This document shows, one piece after another, positions 52,581-60,455 of a stretch of DNA of 64,000 nucleotides (positions within the stretch are counted from its first letter, which is position 1; every line of letters begins with the position of its first letter). The stretch is from Brachybacterium sp. UMB0905 (lineage in GTDB: Bacteria; Actinomycetota; Actinomycetes; Actinomycetales; Dermabacteraceae). Both the position numbers and the translations under genes were made by a program. The stretch is taken from the NCBI RefSeq assembly GCF_002871795.1, contig NZ_PNHL01000006.1, positions 177,476 to 241,475 on the forward strand, in the 5' to 3' direction. A model generated the notes under the pieces. The model had not been told where the DNA came from. It did not search any database and saw only the letters and a list, made by a program, of their open reading frames with translations.

Positions 52581-53135
52581 TCAGTCGGGCAGTCTGCCGC
52601 TGCGGGCCAGCTCCGGGTCGGTGCACGAGGACAGGTCGAAGCAGCAGGGTCGGCGCGATCCGGTGCGCAGCTTGTCGATCGAGACATCGACGCGCCGCGC
52701 CCGTGTGCTCGCGCTGCGGGTCGCACCCACCCAGCGCACCCATTCCCAGCGCGCCATCGGGGTGATGTCCGCCCAGGGGTCGGCGGCGTCAGGGGCCTGT
52801 TCCAGCGCGGCAGCGAGATCGGCGGGGACCTGCGGCTCGGGCCAGCTCGCCGCCGGGGTGAGGGTCAGCTCCAGCTCCGTTCCCTCAGAGGTGGTCGCCG
52901 GGATCGGCAGGTCCTCGAGGCGCAGCCAGTGGCCCTTGCGCCCATCGGGCTCCACGACGATCACCGTCTGCGCGGACGCCGGATCGTCGCAACCGGCGAC
53001 CTCCACGTGCACGGCGACCTGACCGCGGGAGGGCAGGGCGGCGCTCAGCGCTGAGTCGAGCACGGCGATCCGTCGGCCCTGGATCTCGCGCACCCGCGCG
53101 GTGCCGGTGGCGGGCTCGTGGCGCCGCGCGGCCAT
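52581..53135 (-). CDS. YdeI/OmpD-associated family protein
   Basis: A 184-residue protein. The C-terminal half ([19 protein letters not shown], the segment [20 protein letters not shown], and [13 protein letters not shown]) fits the YdeI/OmpD-associated family, linked in enterics to antimicrobial-peptide resistance. The N-terminal half is a DUF1905-like beta-rich domain. The ATG is one base after the pheA stop (TGACATG), so the two are coupled, although no metabolic link is known. Confidence 0.78.
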   Translation of the reverse strand: MAARRHEPATGTARVREIQGRRIAVLDSALSAALPSRGQVAVHVEVAGCDDPASAQTVIVVEPDGRKGHWLRLEDLPIPATTSEGTELELTLTPAASWPEPQVPADLAAALEQAPDAADPWADITPMARWEWVRWVGATRSASTRARRVDVSIDKLRTGSRRPCCFDLSSCTDPELARSGRLPD

Positions 53136-53136
53136 G

Positions 53137-54117
53137 TCAGCGCTCTTCCGGATCAGCGACCGGCGTGATCATGCCGCTCAGGCGCTCCACCCAGTCGCGG
53201 GCAGCGTCGTACGCGTCATCGACGTGATCCTCACGCACCGTGGGCCGGGCACCGTCCACCCGTGGGTAGGAGCCCAGGTAGTGGACGACGGGACACAGGC
53301 GGTGCAGGTCCCGCAGCGCGGCGGCCACCCGTCGGTCCTCCAGATGACCTTCGAGGTCGATGGAGAAGGAGTAGCGGCCCAGGAAGTCGCCGACGGGCCG
53401 CGACTCGATGCGGGACATGTTCACGCCGTTGGAGGCGAGGATCTCGAGCGCCTCCAGCAGCGCGCCGGAGCGGTTGTGCGGCAGCTGCACCACCACGGTG
53501 GTCTTGTCCGCGCCGGTGCGGGCAGGGATCCGGCCCTCCCGGGTGACCAGCACGAAGCGGGTCACCGCCCCCTGGTGGTCCTCGATGCCCTCGGCGAGGA
53601 CAGCGAGCCCGTAGTGCTGGGCGGCGAGCGGCGAGCAGACGGCGGCGCGACCGCGGGCCTGCTGCGGGTTAAGGCTTGCGAGGTCCCGGGCGGCCGCGGC
53701 AGTGGAGGACGCGGCGGCGATATCAGCCCCGGGCACGTGCTCGCGCAGCCAGCCCTGCACCTGGGCCTGTGCGTGCGGGTGAGAGGAGACGATGGTGAGG
53801 TCCGCGAGCGCGGTGTCCTCGCGGGCGGCGAGCACGAAGGTGATCGGCACGGTCTGCTCGGCGACGATCGTGATCGCCTCCGTGGCGGCGAGGACATCGA
53901 GGGTGCCGGAGACCCCGCCCTCGACGGAGTTCTCGATCGGCGCCATGAGCGCTTCGAGGTCCCCGGCGATGAGGTCCGCGGTCGCGGCGGCCACCGAGGA
54001 GTAGGGCCGCAGCACCGGATCCGCATCGGGCACCTGCTGCGCGGGCGCTTCGGCGAGCGCCTGCAGGAGCGCCTGATGGGTGAAGGTGGTCTCGGGGCCC
54101 AGGAATCCGTAGCGCAT
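53137..54117 (-). CDS. pheA: Prephenate dehydratase
   Basis: A 326-residue enzyme converting prephenate to phenylpyruvate in phenylalanine synthesis. The catalytic part starts RYGFLGPETTFTHQAL and includes ENSVEGGVSGTLD and VTRFVLVTREG with the Thr-Arg-Phe motif. A C-terminal ACT domain (GALLEALEILASNGVNMSRIESRP) mediates feedback by phenylalanine. ATG at 54117 follows TACCCT by 6 bases and gives the usual N-terminus. A GTG at 54138 overlapping the GntR stop (GTGA) is an alternative, coupled start. Both may be used. Confidence 0.93.
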   Translation of the reverse strand: MRYGFLGPETTFTHQALLQALAEAPAQQVPDADPVLRPYSSVAAATADLIAGDLEALMAPIENSVEGGVSGTLDVLAATEAITIVAEQTVPITFVLAAREDTALADLTIVSSHPHAQAQVQGWLREHVPGADIAAASSTAAAARDLASLNPQQARGRAAVCSPLAAQHYGLAVLAEGIEDHQGAVTRFVLVTREGRIPARTGADKTTVVVQLPHNRSGALLEALEILASNGVNMSRIESRPVGDFLGRYSFSIDLEGHLEDRRVAAALRDLHRLCPVVHYLGSYPRVDGARPTVREDHVDDAYDAARDWVERLSGMITPVADPEER

Positions 54118-54123
54118 GGAGGC

Positions 54124-54129
54124 AGGGTA
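54124..54129 (-). promoter_or_regulatory. -10 hexamer TACCCT of pheA
   Basis: 6 bases before the ATG at 54117 and identical to the serS -10. Confidence 0.5.
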
Positions 54130-54134
54130 GTGCG

Positions 54135-54545
54135 TCACGCCTGGGCGAGGGCCTGCCGTACCGCGGCGAGGATCTCGCTGTCCTGGTGTCCGCGACGGCG
54201 AGCCTCAGCAACGGGGCCGGCGACGAGCTCCAGCAGCTCGTCATCCACCGGAGGACCGCAGACGCGAGCGATCGCTGCGGCGTGCTTGCCTGCCTGCTGG
54301 CGCGCGCCGGGGGCGACGGTGGTGCCGGCACCACGGCGAGTGATGACCACTCCCCCTTCTTCGAGGAGCTTGTAGGCACGGGCCACGGTGCCGGGGGCGA
54401 GCCCCAGATCAGAGGCGAGCACGCGAATGGCGGGCAGGCGGTCGCCCTCCTGCAGCTCACCGGTGCGGACCTGCTCGATGATCTCGCGGCGCACCTGCTC
54501 ATACGGCGGGGTGGGGTTGTTCATGTCCACCACGATATGGCTCAT
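54135..54545 (-). CDS. GntR-family regulator, YtrA subfamily
   Basis: A 136-residue regulator with a GntR winged helix near the start (PPYEQVRREIIEQVRTGELQ, then LPAIRVLASDLGLAPGTVARAYKLLEEGG) and a short helical tail of the YtrA type. Such regulators usually control a neighbouring ABC transporter, but none is adjacent here. GAGGT precedes the ATG. Its stop overlaps the alternative GTG of pheA, so it may form an operon with pheA. Confidence 0.9.
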   Translation of the reverse strand: MSHIVVDMNNPTPPYEQVRREIIEQVRTGELQEGDRLPAIRVLASDLGLAPGTVARAYKLLEEGGVVITRRGAGTTVAPGARQQAGKHAAAIARVCGPPVDDELLELVAGPVAEARRRGHQDSEILAAVRQALAQA

Positions 54546-54576
54546 GCGTGCACCTCGAGGCGGGCGCCGCGCCCCG

Positions 54577-54582
54577 TAGCAT
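54577..54582 (+). promoter_or_regulatory. -10 hexamer TAGCAT
   Basis: 7 bases before the ATG at 54590. Confidence 0.5.
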
Positions 54583-54589
54583 CGGCCCC

Positions 54590-56623
54590 ATGCTTTCCGC
54601 CGCGCCCCGCCGCCTGCTCGCGCTGCTCGCCGCCCTGGCGAGCGCGCTGCTGCTGCTCGGGGCCCCGGCAGCCCGCGCCGAGGACCCCGCGGCACCGGCC
54701 CCGCCTGTGCGCCTGGTCATCGCCACCGCGGGCCTCACCTGGGAGGACGTGGACGCACAGACCACCCCGGCGCTGCAGGACCTGGCCGATGGGGCGAGCC
54801 TCGCGGCGATGAACACAACCTCCACCACGGTGGTCTCCACGAAGCGGCAGGGCCTGGAGACGCTGCGCACGGGCTTCCGCGGCCGCGCCGAGGATGCCCC
54901 CCGCACCGCCGGGATCCCGACCCCGCCCGAGGATCAGTGGGCGCAGCTGCCCGTGGAGACCGTGGAGATCGACGCGACAAGCCAGGTGCCCACCGATCAG
55001 ATCGAGCAGGCCCTCGCCGGGGAGACGATCGTGCTGGTGGATGTCGGCTCCGTTCCTGACCATGGGGACTTCGCGCGCACCGATGCCCTCGCGGCGCTCG
55101 ATGACCGGGTGGGGCAGGTGCTCGCCGCACGCGCGGCTGCGGAGACCGGCGTGGAGGGAGTGGCTGAGGATGACCCGCTGCGCACTCTGCTGGTGTCCGT
55201 CGCCGCGACCGATCCGGCGGATCCGGATGCCGTGGAGCGCACCGGCGCGGTTGCCTCCCGCACCGTGGGCCTCCAGGTCGCGATCGACACCCTCGGCACA
55301 GGCGCCCCGGGGCCGGCGACCCTGCGTAGCGGCGCCACGAAGCAGGACGGGATCGTCATGCTCACTGATGTGGCGCCGACGATCCTCTCCTCCTACGACT
55401 CCTCCGCGACCCGGAATCTGCCCGGTCAGCGCGTCGTTCCCGTCCCGCACGATGCCGCGCAGCAGCTCGCGGTGGATCGCTCGCAAGCGGCGCGCCTGGT
55501 GGATCGGGCGACGTTGCCCGCGCTCGGCTCCTGGATGGCGCTCGGCGTTATCGGGGTGGTGATCCTGCTGGTGCCGCCGCTCGCCCGGCGGCCGCGTCTG
55601 GCCGCGGTGGGGCGGGCCCTGGCGACGATCGCGCCGCTCGCCCTGCCGGTCGGGCTCGTCGCGCAGATCGTGCCGTGGTGGCGGGCGGAACATCCGGCGC
55701 TCGCGCTGACCGCTGCGGTGTGGGCGGGCAGCGCCCTGCTCGCCGCGGTGGTGTTGTTCGGGCCGTGGCGGCGGCATCGCAGCGGCCCCGTCGGGGTGGC
55801 TGCCGCTCTCATCGCGGGGATCATCCTGCTGGAATCCGCGGCCGGCTCCCATCTGCAGATCTCCAGTCCGCTGGGGGCGCAGCCGATCTCCGGCGGACGC
55901 TTCTACGGGCTCTCCAATCACCTGTTCGGCCTCGTGCTCGCCGCGACGATGATGGCGCTGCTGTGCCTGTTCCTGCACGTGCATCGGCCCGTGCTCCGGG
56001 TGATCGCCACGGTCCTCGTGGGCGGCACCGTCGCGGCGGTGTGTCTGGCCCCCTCGATGGGGGCGGACTTCGGCTCGGGGCTTGCGACGATTCCGGCCTT
56101 CGGGCTGCTCGCGCTGCTGGTCTCCGGGGTCCGGCTGCGCGTGTGGCATGTGCTGGCCCTCGGTGCTGGGGGTGTGGGCGTGGTCTTGGGCGTGAGCGTC
56201 CTGGACTGGCTGCGCCCCCCGCAGCAGCGCACCCACCTGGGGCAGTTCATCGACGAGCTGCTGGACGGAGATCTGCTCGCGGTGATCGTCCGCAAGCTCG
56301 CGCAGAACGTGCAGATGCTCACCGGGTACTGGGCGCTCGCGCTGGTGGTGGCGCTCGCCGTGGCGCTGTCGGTCGCGATTCTGCTGCCGCGCCGCCTGCG
56401 CCTGCAGCGCCTCGTGGGGCTCGATGAGCAGCATCCCGTGGCCTACCGGGTGCGGATCGCGCAGGTCGCTGGCGCCTGGGTGGGTTATGCCGTGAACGAC
56501 ACTGGGCCGGTGCTGGTCGCCGCGATGCTCGGGATCTGGCTTGCGCACCTCCCGGCGGTCCTCCCGGACCCGGGCACGACGTCCCCCGAGAGGGCGCAGG
56601 AGTCCTCCCCCGCGGGCGCCTGA
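54590..56623 (+). CDS. Large envelope protein: extracytoplasmic phosphatase-like domain plus about ten helices
   Basis: A 677-residue membrane protein. A signal-peptide-like helix (LLALLAALASALLLLGAPAARA) precedes a 290-residue extracytoplasmic domain. Its end, IVMLTDVAPTILSSYDSS, recalls alkaline-phosphatase-superfamily enzymes, but no full metal site is clear. Then come about ten helices, with a conserved-looking loop GGRFYGLSNHLFGLVLAATMMALL and GADFGSGLATIPAFGLL. Similar proteins beside a GT2 and DUF5926 are common in actinobacteria, suggesting envelope glycoconjugate work; this is inference. It starts 7 bases after a -10. Confidence 0.8.
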   Translation: MLSAAPRRLLALLAALASALLLLGAPAARAEDPAAPAPPVRLVIATAGLTWEDVDAQTTPALQDLADGASLAAMNTTSTTVVSTKRQGLETLRTGFRGRAEDAPRTAGIPTPPEDQWAQLPVETVEIDATSQVPTDQIEQALAGETIVLVDVGSVPDHGDFARTDALAALDDRVGQVLAARAAAETGVEGVAEDDPLRTLLVSVAATDPADPDAVERTGAVASRTVGLQVAIDTLGTGAPGPATLRSGATKQDGIVMLTDVAPTILSSYDSSATRNLPGQRVVPVPHDAAQQLAVDRSQAARLVDRATLPALGSWMALGVIGVVILLVPPLARRPRLAAVGRALATIAPLALPVGLVAQIVPWWRAEHPALALTAAVWAGSALLAAVVLFGPWRRHRSGPVGVAAALIAGIILLESAAGSHLQISSPLGAQPISGGRFYGLSNHLFGLVLAATMMALLCLFLHVHRPVLRVIATVLVGGTVAAVCLAPSMGADFGSGLATIPAFGLLALLVSGVRLRVWHVLALGAGGVGVVLGVSVLDWLRPPQQRTHLGQFIDELLDGDLLAVIVRKLAQNVQMLTGYWALALVVALAVALSVAILLPRRLRLQRLVGLDEQHPVAYRVRIAQVAGAWVGYAVNDTGPVLVAAMLGIWLAHLPAVLPDPGTTSPERAQESSPAGA

Positions 56624-56624
56624 G

Positions 56625-57974
56625 TCAGCTGTTCTCCGCCTCGACCGCCGCGTGAATCACGAGCGAGGTGTACTCGTCAGCGGACAGCGGCGTGCCCACC
56701 GACGATGGGATCTCCACCTCGTCCCGCTCCAGGTGGGAGGCGATGATCACCGCCTGCTCCGGGGTGAAGGGCCCGGTCACCGGCGCATCATGCATCCGCA
56801 CCGCGAGCATCTCGAGATCCACCCCGGCGAGGAACACGACGTCATCGGGCGCAAACGGCCCATTCACGGGCAGGTCCCGCAGCAGCGCGTCCAGGTGCTC
56901 GACATCCCGATCCCCGAGCGCACGGGTCTGCGCATCGGAGAACGTGCTGGAGACCGGCAGCGTCTCCAGGGCCGCGCGACGCCGCTCCGCCCGAGCGGTC
57001 TCCTCCGCGCCGTCACGGGCCGGGGCTGCCGGGGTCTCCGGGGCTGCCGGGGTCTCCGCGGACGCCGGGGCGTCGGTGGTTGCCGGGTCCTCGGGCGCAT
57101 CGGCCCCCTCCACGCCCCCCTCTGCCTCGACGTCCTCGACCACCGGGGAGAGATGGCGCCGACGGGCGAGGGCCCGCAGCACATCACGCAGCTGCGCGGC
57201 GCGGTGCAGCTGTCCGGCGAGGTCCTTCCCGGTGGCCCGATGGTGCAGCTCGCACGGCACCTCCTTGACCCAGAACCCGGCGGTCAGCGCATCGATCGAC
57301 AGGGACGTCTCCACCCCCCAGCCGGCCGCGAGCGGCTGGCAGGCCTCCCAGGTCTCACGGGTGATGCAGCGAGTGCCGGACAGCGGCTGGGTGGCCTCCC
57401 AGCCGGTAGCGCGGGCGATGCCGCGTCGGGCCGTGCGCACCACGATGCCCATCCCCGCGGCACCCTCCTGCGGGGGCAGCAGCGCGATCGCCATGTCCAC
57501 ACCCTCCCCCAGCACGGCGTCCACGAGCGGCTGCGCGCCGGTGGCGGATTCGCCCATATCGGCGTCGAGGAACAGCAGGGCGCGCGGCTCATGCCCCTCC
57601 GGTTCGATGACCGGCAGCGGCCCGGTGTGCCCGGGCACGCGCTCCTCGGTCCGGTCCGGCTCACCCCCGTCGGCCGTGGGCTCCCCCTCCGCGCGTTCGG
57701 TGTCCTCGCGCATGGCGACCATCTGCGCGCCGGTCGCCATGGCGGCGGCCTTGCCGCGGTTGCTCGCGTGACGGACCACGAGCGCGCCGGTGCCCATGGC
57801 CACGGCGGCCGTCGCGTCGGTGGAGCCGTCATCGACCACCACCACCATGTCCACGCCGGTGATGGCGCGGGCGGCGCGGATGGTTGCCTCGATGCGCTCC
57901 GCCTCGTTCTTGGCGGGGATGACGACGGCGACCCGCGCGGGGCGGTGCGCCGTGAGCGGCCCCGCCGTGCTCAT
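56625..57974 (-). CDS. GT2 glycosyltransferase with C-terminal 29-residue repeats
   Basis: A 449-residue protein. Residues 14 to about 270 form a GT-A (family 2) glycosyltransferase: VAVVIPAKNEAERIEATI, VVVDDGSTD, LLFLDADMG (the DxD metal motif) and TQPLSGTRCITRETWEA. An acidic Ala/Pro-rich linker (about 285-335) follows. Residues 339-426 hold three repeats of 29-30 residues with the pattern xPVxxxF, and a partial one ends the protein. No membrane helix is seen. ATG at 57974 overlaps the DUF5926-like stop (ATGA). The sugar and acceptor are unknown. Confidence 0.87.
   Translation of the reverse strand: MSTAGPLTAHRPARVAVVIPAKNEAERIEATIRAARAITGVDMVVVVDDGSTDATAAVAMGTGALVVRHASNRGKAAAMATGAQMVAMREDTERAEGEPTADGGEPDRTEERVPGHTGPLPVIEPEGHEPRALLFLDADMGESATGAQPLVDAVLGEGVDMAIALLPPQEGAAGMGIVVRTARRGIARATGWEATQPLSGTRCITRETWEACQPLAAGWGVETSLSIDALTAGFWVKEVPCELHHRATGKDLAGQLHRAAQLRDVLRALARRRHLSPVVEDVEAEGGVEGADAPEDPATTDAPASAETPAAPETPAAPARDGAEETARAERRRAALETLPVSSTFSDAQTRALGDRDVEHLDALLRDLPVNGPFAPDDVVFLAGVDLEMLAVRMHDAPVTGPFTPEQAVIIASHLERDEVEIPSSVGTPLSADEYTSLVIHAAVEAENS
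56691..56960 (-). repeat. Three tandem 29-30-residue protein repeats in the GT2 tail
   Basis: Units at residues 339-367, 368-396 and 397-426 begin LPVSSTF, LPVNGPF and APVTGPF, and share hydrophobic residues at matching places. A shortened copy (TPLSADEY) follows to the end. At DNA level they are not identical, so the repeat is old. Confidence 0.65.
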
Positions 57975-58801
57975 CGCAGCGTCACCTGCCGGGCGACGAT
58001 GCCGCCGCGGGCCCGCCGCTCGAGCGCCGTCAGCGGCTCGGTGGAGGCCAGCGCCTCCTCGAAGCGGGCCCGGAAGCCCTCGGCGGCCTCCTCGACAGGC
58101 CCGACGCCGGTGCCCTTGGGCAGGTCCCACACGGGGATCGCGAGGCCCTCGGCGCGGAAGGATCCGACGTACTTCGCGCCCTCGCAGATCGCGGACTCGC
58201 GGCGGGCGTGCAGGCGGGTCACCGCGTCGATGACGGTGTCCTCATCGGCGTCCAGCACCCAGCGCACATGCTCCTTGGGGCCGGCATCCACCCAGTAGGC
58301 GTGCGGCAGGCCCGCCACCGGCTTCGTGGGCATGATCGAGTCATTCGCCTGAGTGATGGCCTGCTGGATCTCGCGCGTGCGCTCAGCGCTGGGGTCCAGC
58401 CAGAAGTCGAAGGTCTCCTGCACCTGGATCTCGAAATCGCCGTCGAGGTCCAGGATGTCCTGCAGGCGCGGGGAGTCCTCGGCAAGCTGCACGGAGGTCA
58501 CCGGGGTGCCCTCTTTCTGCGCGATGGCCTGACGGATCGCCTGGCCGATGCCGCGCGAGAGGTCACCGCCCGGATAGGGCGCCTGGATGCCGACTGTCAC
58601 GGTGCCATCCGTGCGGCGCACCGCAGGCCAGGTCATCGGCAGGATCGTGGCGAGCTCCACGTCCACCTGCCCGTAATCCTCGGTGGTGCGGGCGGCCATG
58701 GTCGCGGCGGGGATCAGCTGGCGCATCGCCACCAGGTCCTGCTCATGAGGCAGGCCCTCGAAGGGGCGGCGGACCAGGTCGTTGTGAGAGGTCGAGGTCA
58801 T
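57971..58801 (-). CDS. DUF5926-like conserved actinobacterial protein
   Basis: A 276-residue soluble protein that matches my recollection of DUF5926. It starts with RRPFEGLPHEQDLVAMRQLIPAATM, then has EDYGQVDVELATILP, FDFWLDPSAERTREI and AYWVDAGPKEHVRWVLD. The function is unknown; despite a historical label, nothing here suggests SecA. The stop overlaps the GT2 start by four bases. ATG at 58801 is 6 bases after TAGACT, so it looks leaderless. Confidence 0.78.
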   Translation of the reverse strand: MTSTSHNDLVRRPFEGLPHEQDLVAMRQLIPAATMAARTTEDYGQVDVELATILPMTWPAVRRTDGTVTVGIQAPYPGGDLSRGIGQAIRQAIAQKEGTPVTSVQLAEDSPRLQDILDLDGDFEIQVQETFDFWLDPSAERTREIQQAITQANDSIMPTKPVAGLPHAYWVDAGPKEHVRWVLDADEDTVIDAVTRLHARRESAICEGAKYVGSFRAEGLAIPVWDLPKGTGVGPVEEAAEGFRARFEEALASTEPLTALERRARGGIVARQVTLR

Positions 58802-58807
58802 GCCGGG

Positions 58808-58813
58808 AGTCTA
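58808..58813 (-). promoter_or_regulatory. -10 hexamer TAGACT
   Basis: 6 bases before the ATG at 58801; promoter of the DUF5926-like/GT2 operon. Confidence 0.5.
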
Positions 58814-58838
58814 CCGAGGCGCGTGGTCCCCGCGATCC

Positions 58839-59342
58839 TCACGCGCCGCAGTCGCCGTCGGTCTCCACGGCCAGGGAATGCAGCGCGATGGAGGTCGTTC
58901 CCCTCCACGACTCAATGAGCACGGTGCCCCCGGCAGGAGCCTCGGTTCGCACACCGTAGGCAGAGCCGCCCACCTACTCCGGGCGGCCCGTCGGGTCCAA
59001 GCCGTGAGCCTCTAGCACAGCGTCGATTCTCTTTTTCCGTTCCGACCACGTCGGGTCACCTTCGGGGAGCGCAAGCGGGGTGGACCACTCTCCGGGGCGC
59101 CAACGGCAGACCCCATCGTCATCCTGTGCCAGGTGTCCCCCCGTCGGCCCTTCTCATGCCAGCTCGTCATCCAGGGCGACAGCCTCCTGCAGCTCCCTGA
59201 CCAGAGCGGCGACCTCCACCTCCGCCTCCGGCAAGGGGAGTGCACCATCGCCCGGCCCGCATCCGGCGGCAGCGATCACGAGCAGTCCTCCCAGCAGTCC
59301 TCGACCCAGCGCCATCGCGCGAGCCGCGAGGTCCACCGTCAT
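58839..59342 (-). pseudogene. Lipoprotein gene interrupted by two in-frame stops
   Basis: The ATG at 59342 overlaps the glsA stop (ATGA) and starts a signal peptide with lipobox IAAAGC and an acidic domain. The frame meets TGA at 59154-59156, which leaves a 62-residue product. Past it the same frame continues with coding-like sequence (HLAQDDDGVCRWRPGEWSTP, then WSERKKRIDAVLEAHGLDP), meets TAG at 58974-58976, and goes on (SAYGVRTEAPAGGTVLIESW) to a TGA at 58839. No frameshift is needed. It reads as a 165-residue lipoprotein inactivated by two point mutations. Family unknown. Confidence 0.7.
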
Positions 59343-60370
59343 CCCGCCCGCTCCTCCAGCAGCTCCCGAGCCCGCTCCTCGAGGTCCCCGGGCGGCACCC
59401 CGTCCAGCAGGTGCAGGGCGAAGTCCTCGCTGATCCGCTCGAACATGGCGGTGCCGCGCACGGAGTTGCCATGCAGGTCCAGCTGCGGGGCATAGGTGGC
59501 GATGCCGAAACGGCCCGGGAGCGCGGCGATGATCCCGCCGCCCACACCGGATTTCGCGGGCATGCCGACGTCGCTCACCCAGTCCCCCGCGTTGTCGTAC
59601 ATCCCGCAGGTCAGCATGACCGACAGCACCTGCCGGGCGGCCTCGCGGGAGAAGATGCGGCGACCCGTCAGCGGGTTGCATCCACCCTGGGCGAGGGTCG
59701 CTGCCATCACCGCGAGGTCCTCCACGGCGGTGAGCACGGCGCAGCATTCCGTGTAGCCGCCGACGACCTCCGCCGCGTCGTCCTCCATCGCCGCCGCAGC
59801 GCGCAGCATGTAGGCGAGCGCGAGGTTGCGGTCCGAGGAGGTCATCTCCTCCTCGAAGGTCTCCCGGTGCAGCGGAAGCTCCCGGCCCGCGGCGCCATCC
59901 AGAATCTTCCGCAACCGCTCGACGCGCTCCTCACGGCTCGTGCCGAGCATCGCGTGGGTGCGGATCGCCCCGATGTTCACCAGCGGGTTCTTGGGCTTCT
60001 TGGTGCGGGCGTCCAGGCTCAGGGCATTGAACTCCTCACCGGAGGGCTCCTCATCGACATGCTCGACCACGTACTCCAGACCGTGCAGGTCGATCGCCGC
60101 ACCGTAAGCGAAGGCCTTGGAGATGGACTGCAGCGGGAAGGCGTGGTCGGTCCCCGCCGCGGCCACCGTCCCGTCGGTCCCGCAGACCGCGATCCCCAGA
60201 TGGTCCTCGCGCGCCCCGGACAGCCGCGAGAGCGCGGGGATCTCCCCGTCGGACTCCGCACCGCCGGTGATCCCCCGATCTAGGGGCGCATCCTCGGGGG
60301 CGATCATGGGCTCGGCCTGAGGAAGGCCCTCGGCAAGGTGGTCCAGGTAGGTTTTCAGCGCGCTGGTCAC
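59339..60370 (-). CDS. glsA: Glutaminase
   Basis: A 343-residue glutaminase A-type enzyme of the beta-lactamase fold that hydrolyses glutamine to glutamate and ammonia. The catalytic Ser-x-x-Lys motif lies in FPLQSISKAFAYG near residue 82. NPLVNIGAI and VGGYTECCAVL provide Asn and Tyr, and KSGVGGGIIAALPGRFGI the third block. The C-terminus has a short acidic tail. GTG at 60370 is 7 bases after TAGCGT, a leaderless GTG start. It overlaps a decayed lipoprotein gene. Confidence 0.95.
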   Translation of the reverse strand: MTSALKTYLDHLAEGLPQAEPMIAPEDAPLDRGITGGAESDGEIPALSRLSGAREDHLGIAVCGTDGTVAAAGTDHAFPLQSISKAFAYGAAIDLHGLEYVVEHVDEEPSGEEFNALSLDARTKKPKNPLVNIGAIRTHAMLGTSREERVERLRKILDGAAGRELPLHRETFEEEMTSSDRNLALAYMLRAAAAMEDDAAEVVGGYTECCAVLTAVEDLAVMAATLAQGGCNPLTGRRIFSREAARQVLSVMLTCGMYDNAGDWVSDVGMPAKSGVGGGIIAALPGRFGIATYAPQLDLHGNSVRGTAMFERISEDFALHLLDGVPPGDLEERARELLEERAG

Positions 60371-60377
60371 GTGCCCG

Positions 60378-60383
60378 ACGCTA
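60378..60383 (-). promoter_or_regulatory. -10 hexamer TAGCGT of glsA
   Basis: 7 bases before the GTG at 60370. The divergent oxidoreductase gene has its own -10 about 65 bases away. Confidence 0.5.
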
Positions 60384-60444
60384 CCCAAACCCGGGGCCGA
60401 CGAGCCCGGTGCGCCGCACCCGGCCTGGCCGGCGCACCTCGGGA

Positions 60445-60450
60445 TACCGT
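60445..60450 (+). promoter_or_regulatory. -10 hexamer TACCGT
   Basis: 5 bases before the ATG at 60456. Confidence 0.4.
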
Positions 60451-60455
60451 GAGGT

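Noticed and set aside
53101..54375. 424-residue plus-strand open frame
   Set aside because: Antisense to pheA and the GntR gene.
59012..59248. 78-residue minus-strand ORF overlapping the lipoprotein pseudogene
   Set aside because: Different frame from the coding-like one, very Arg/Trp/Ser-rich and without a start signal.
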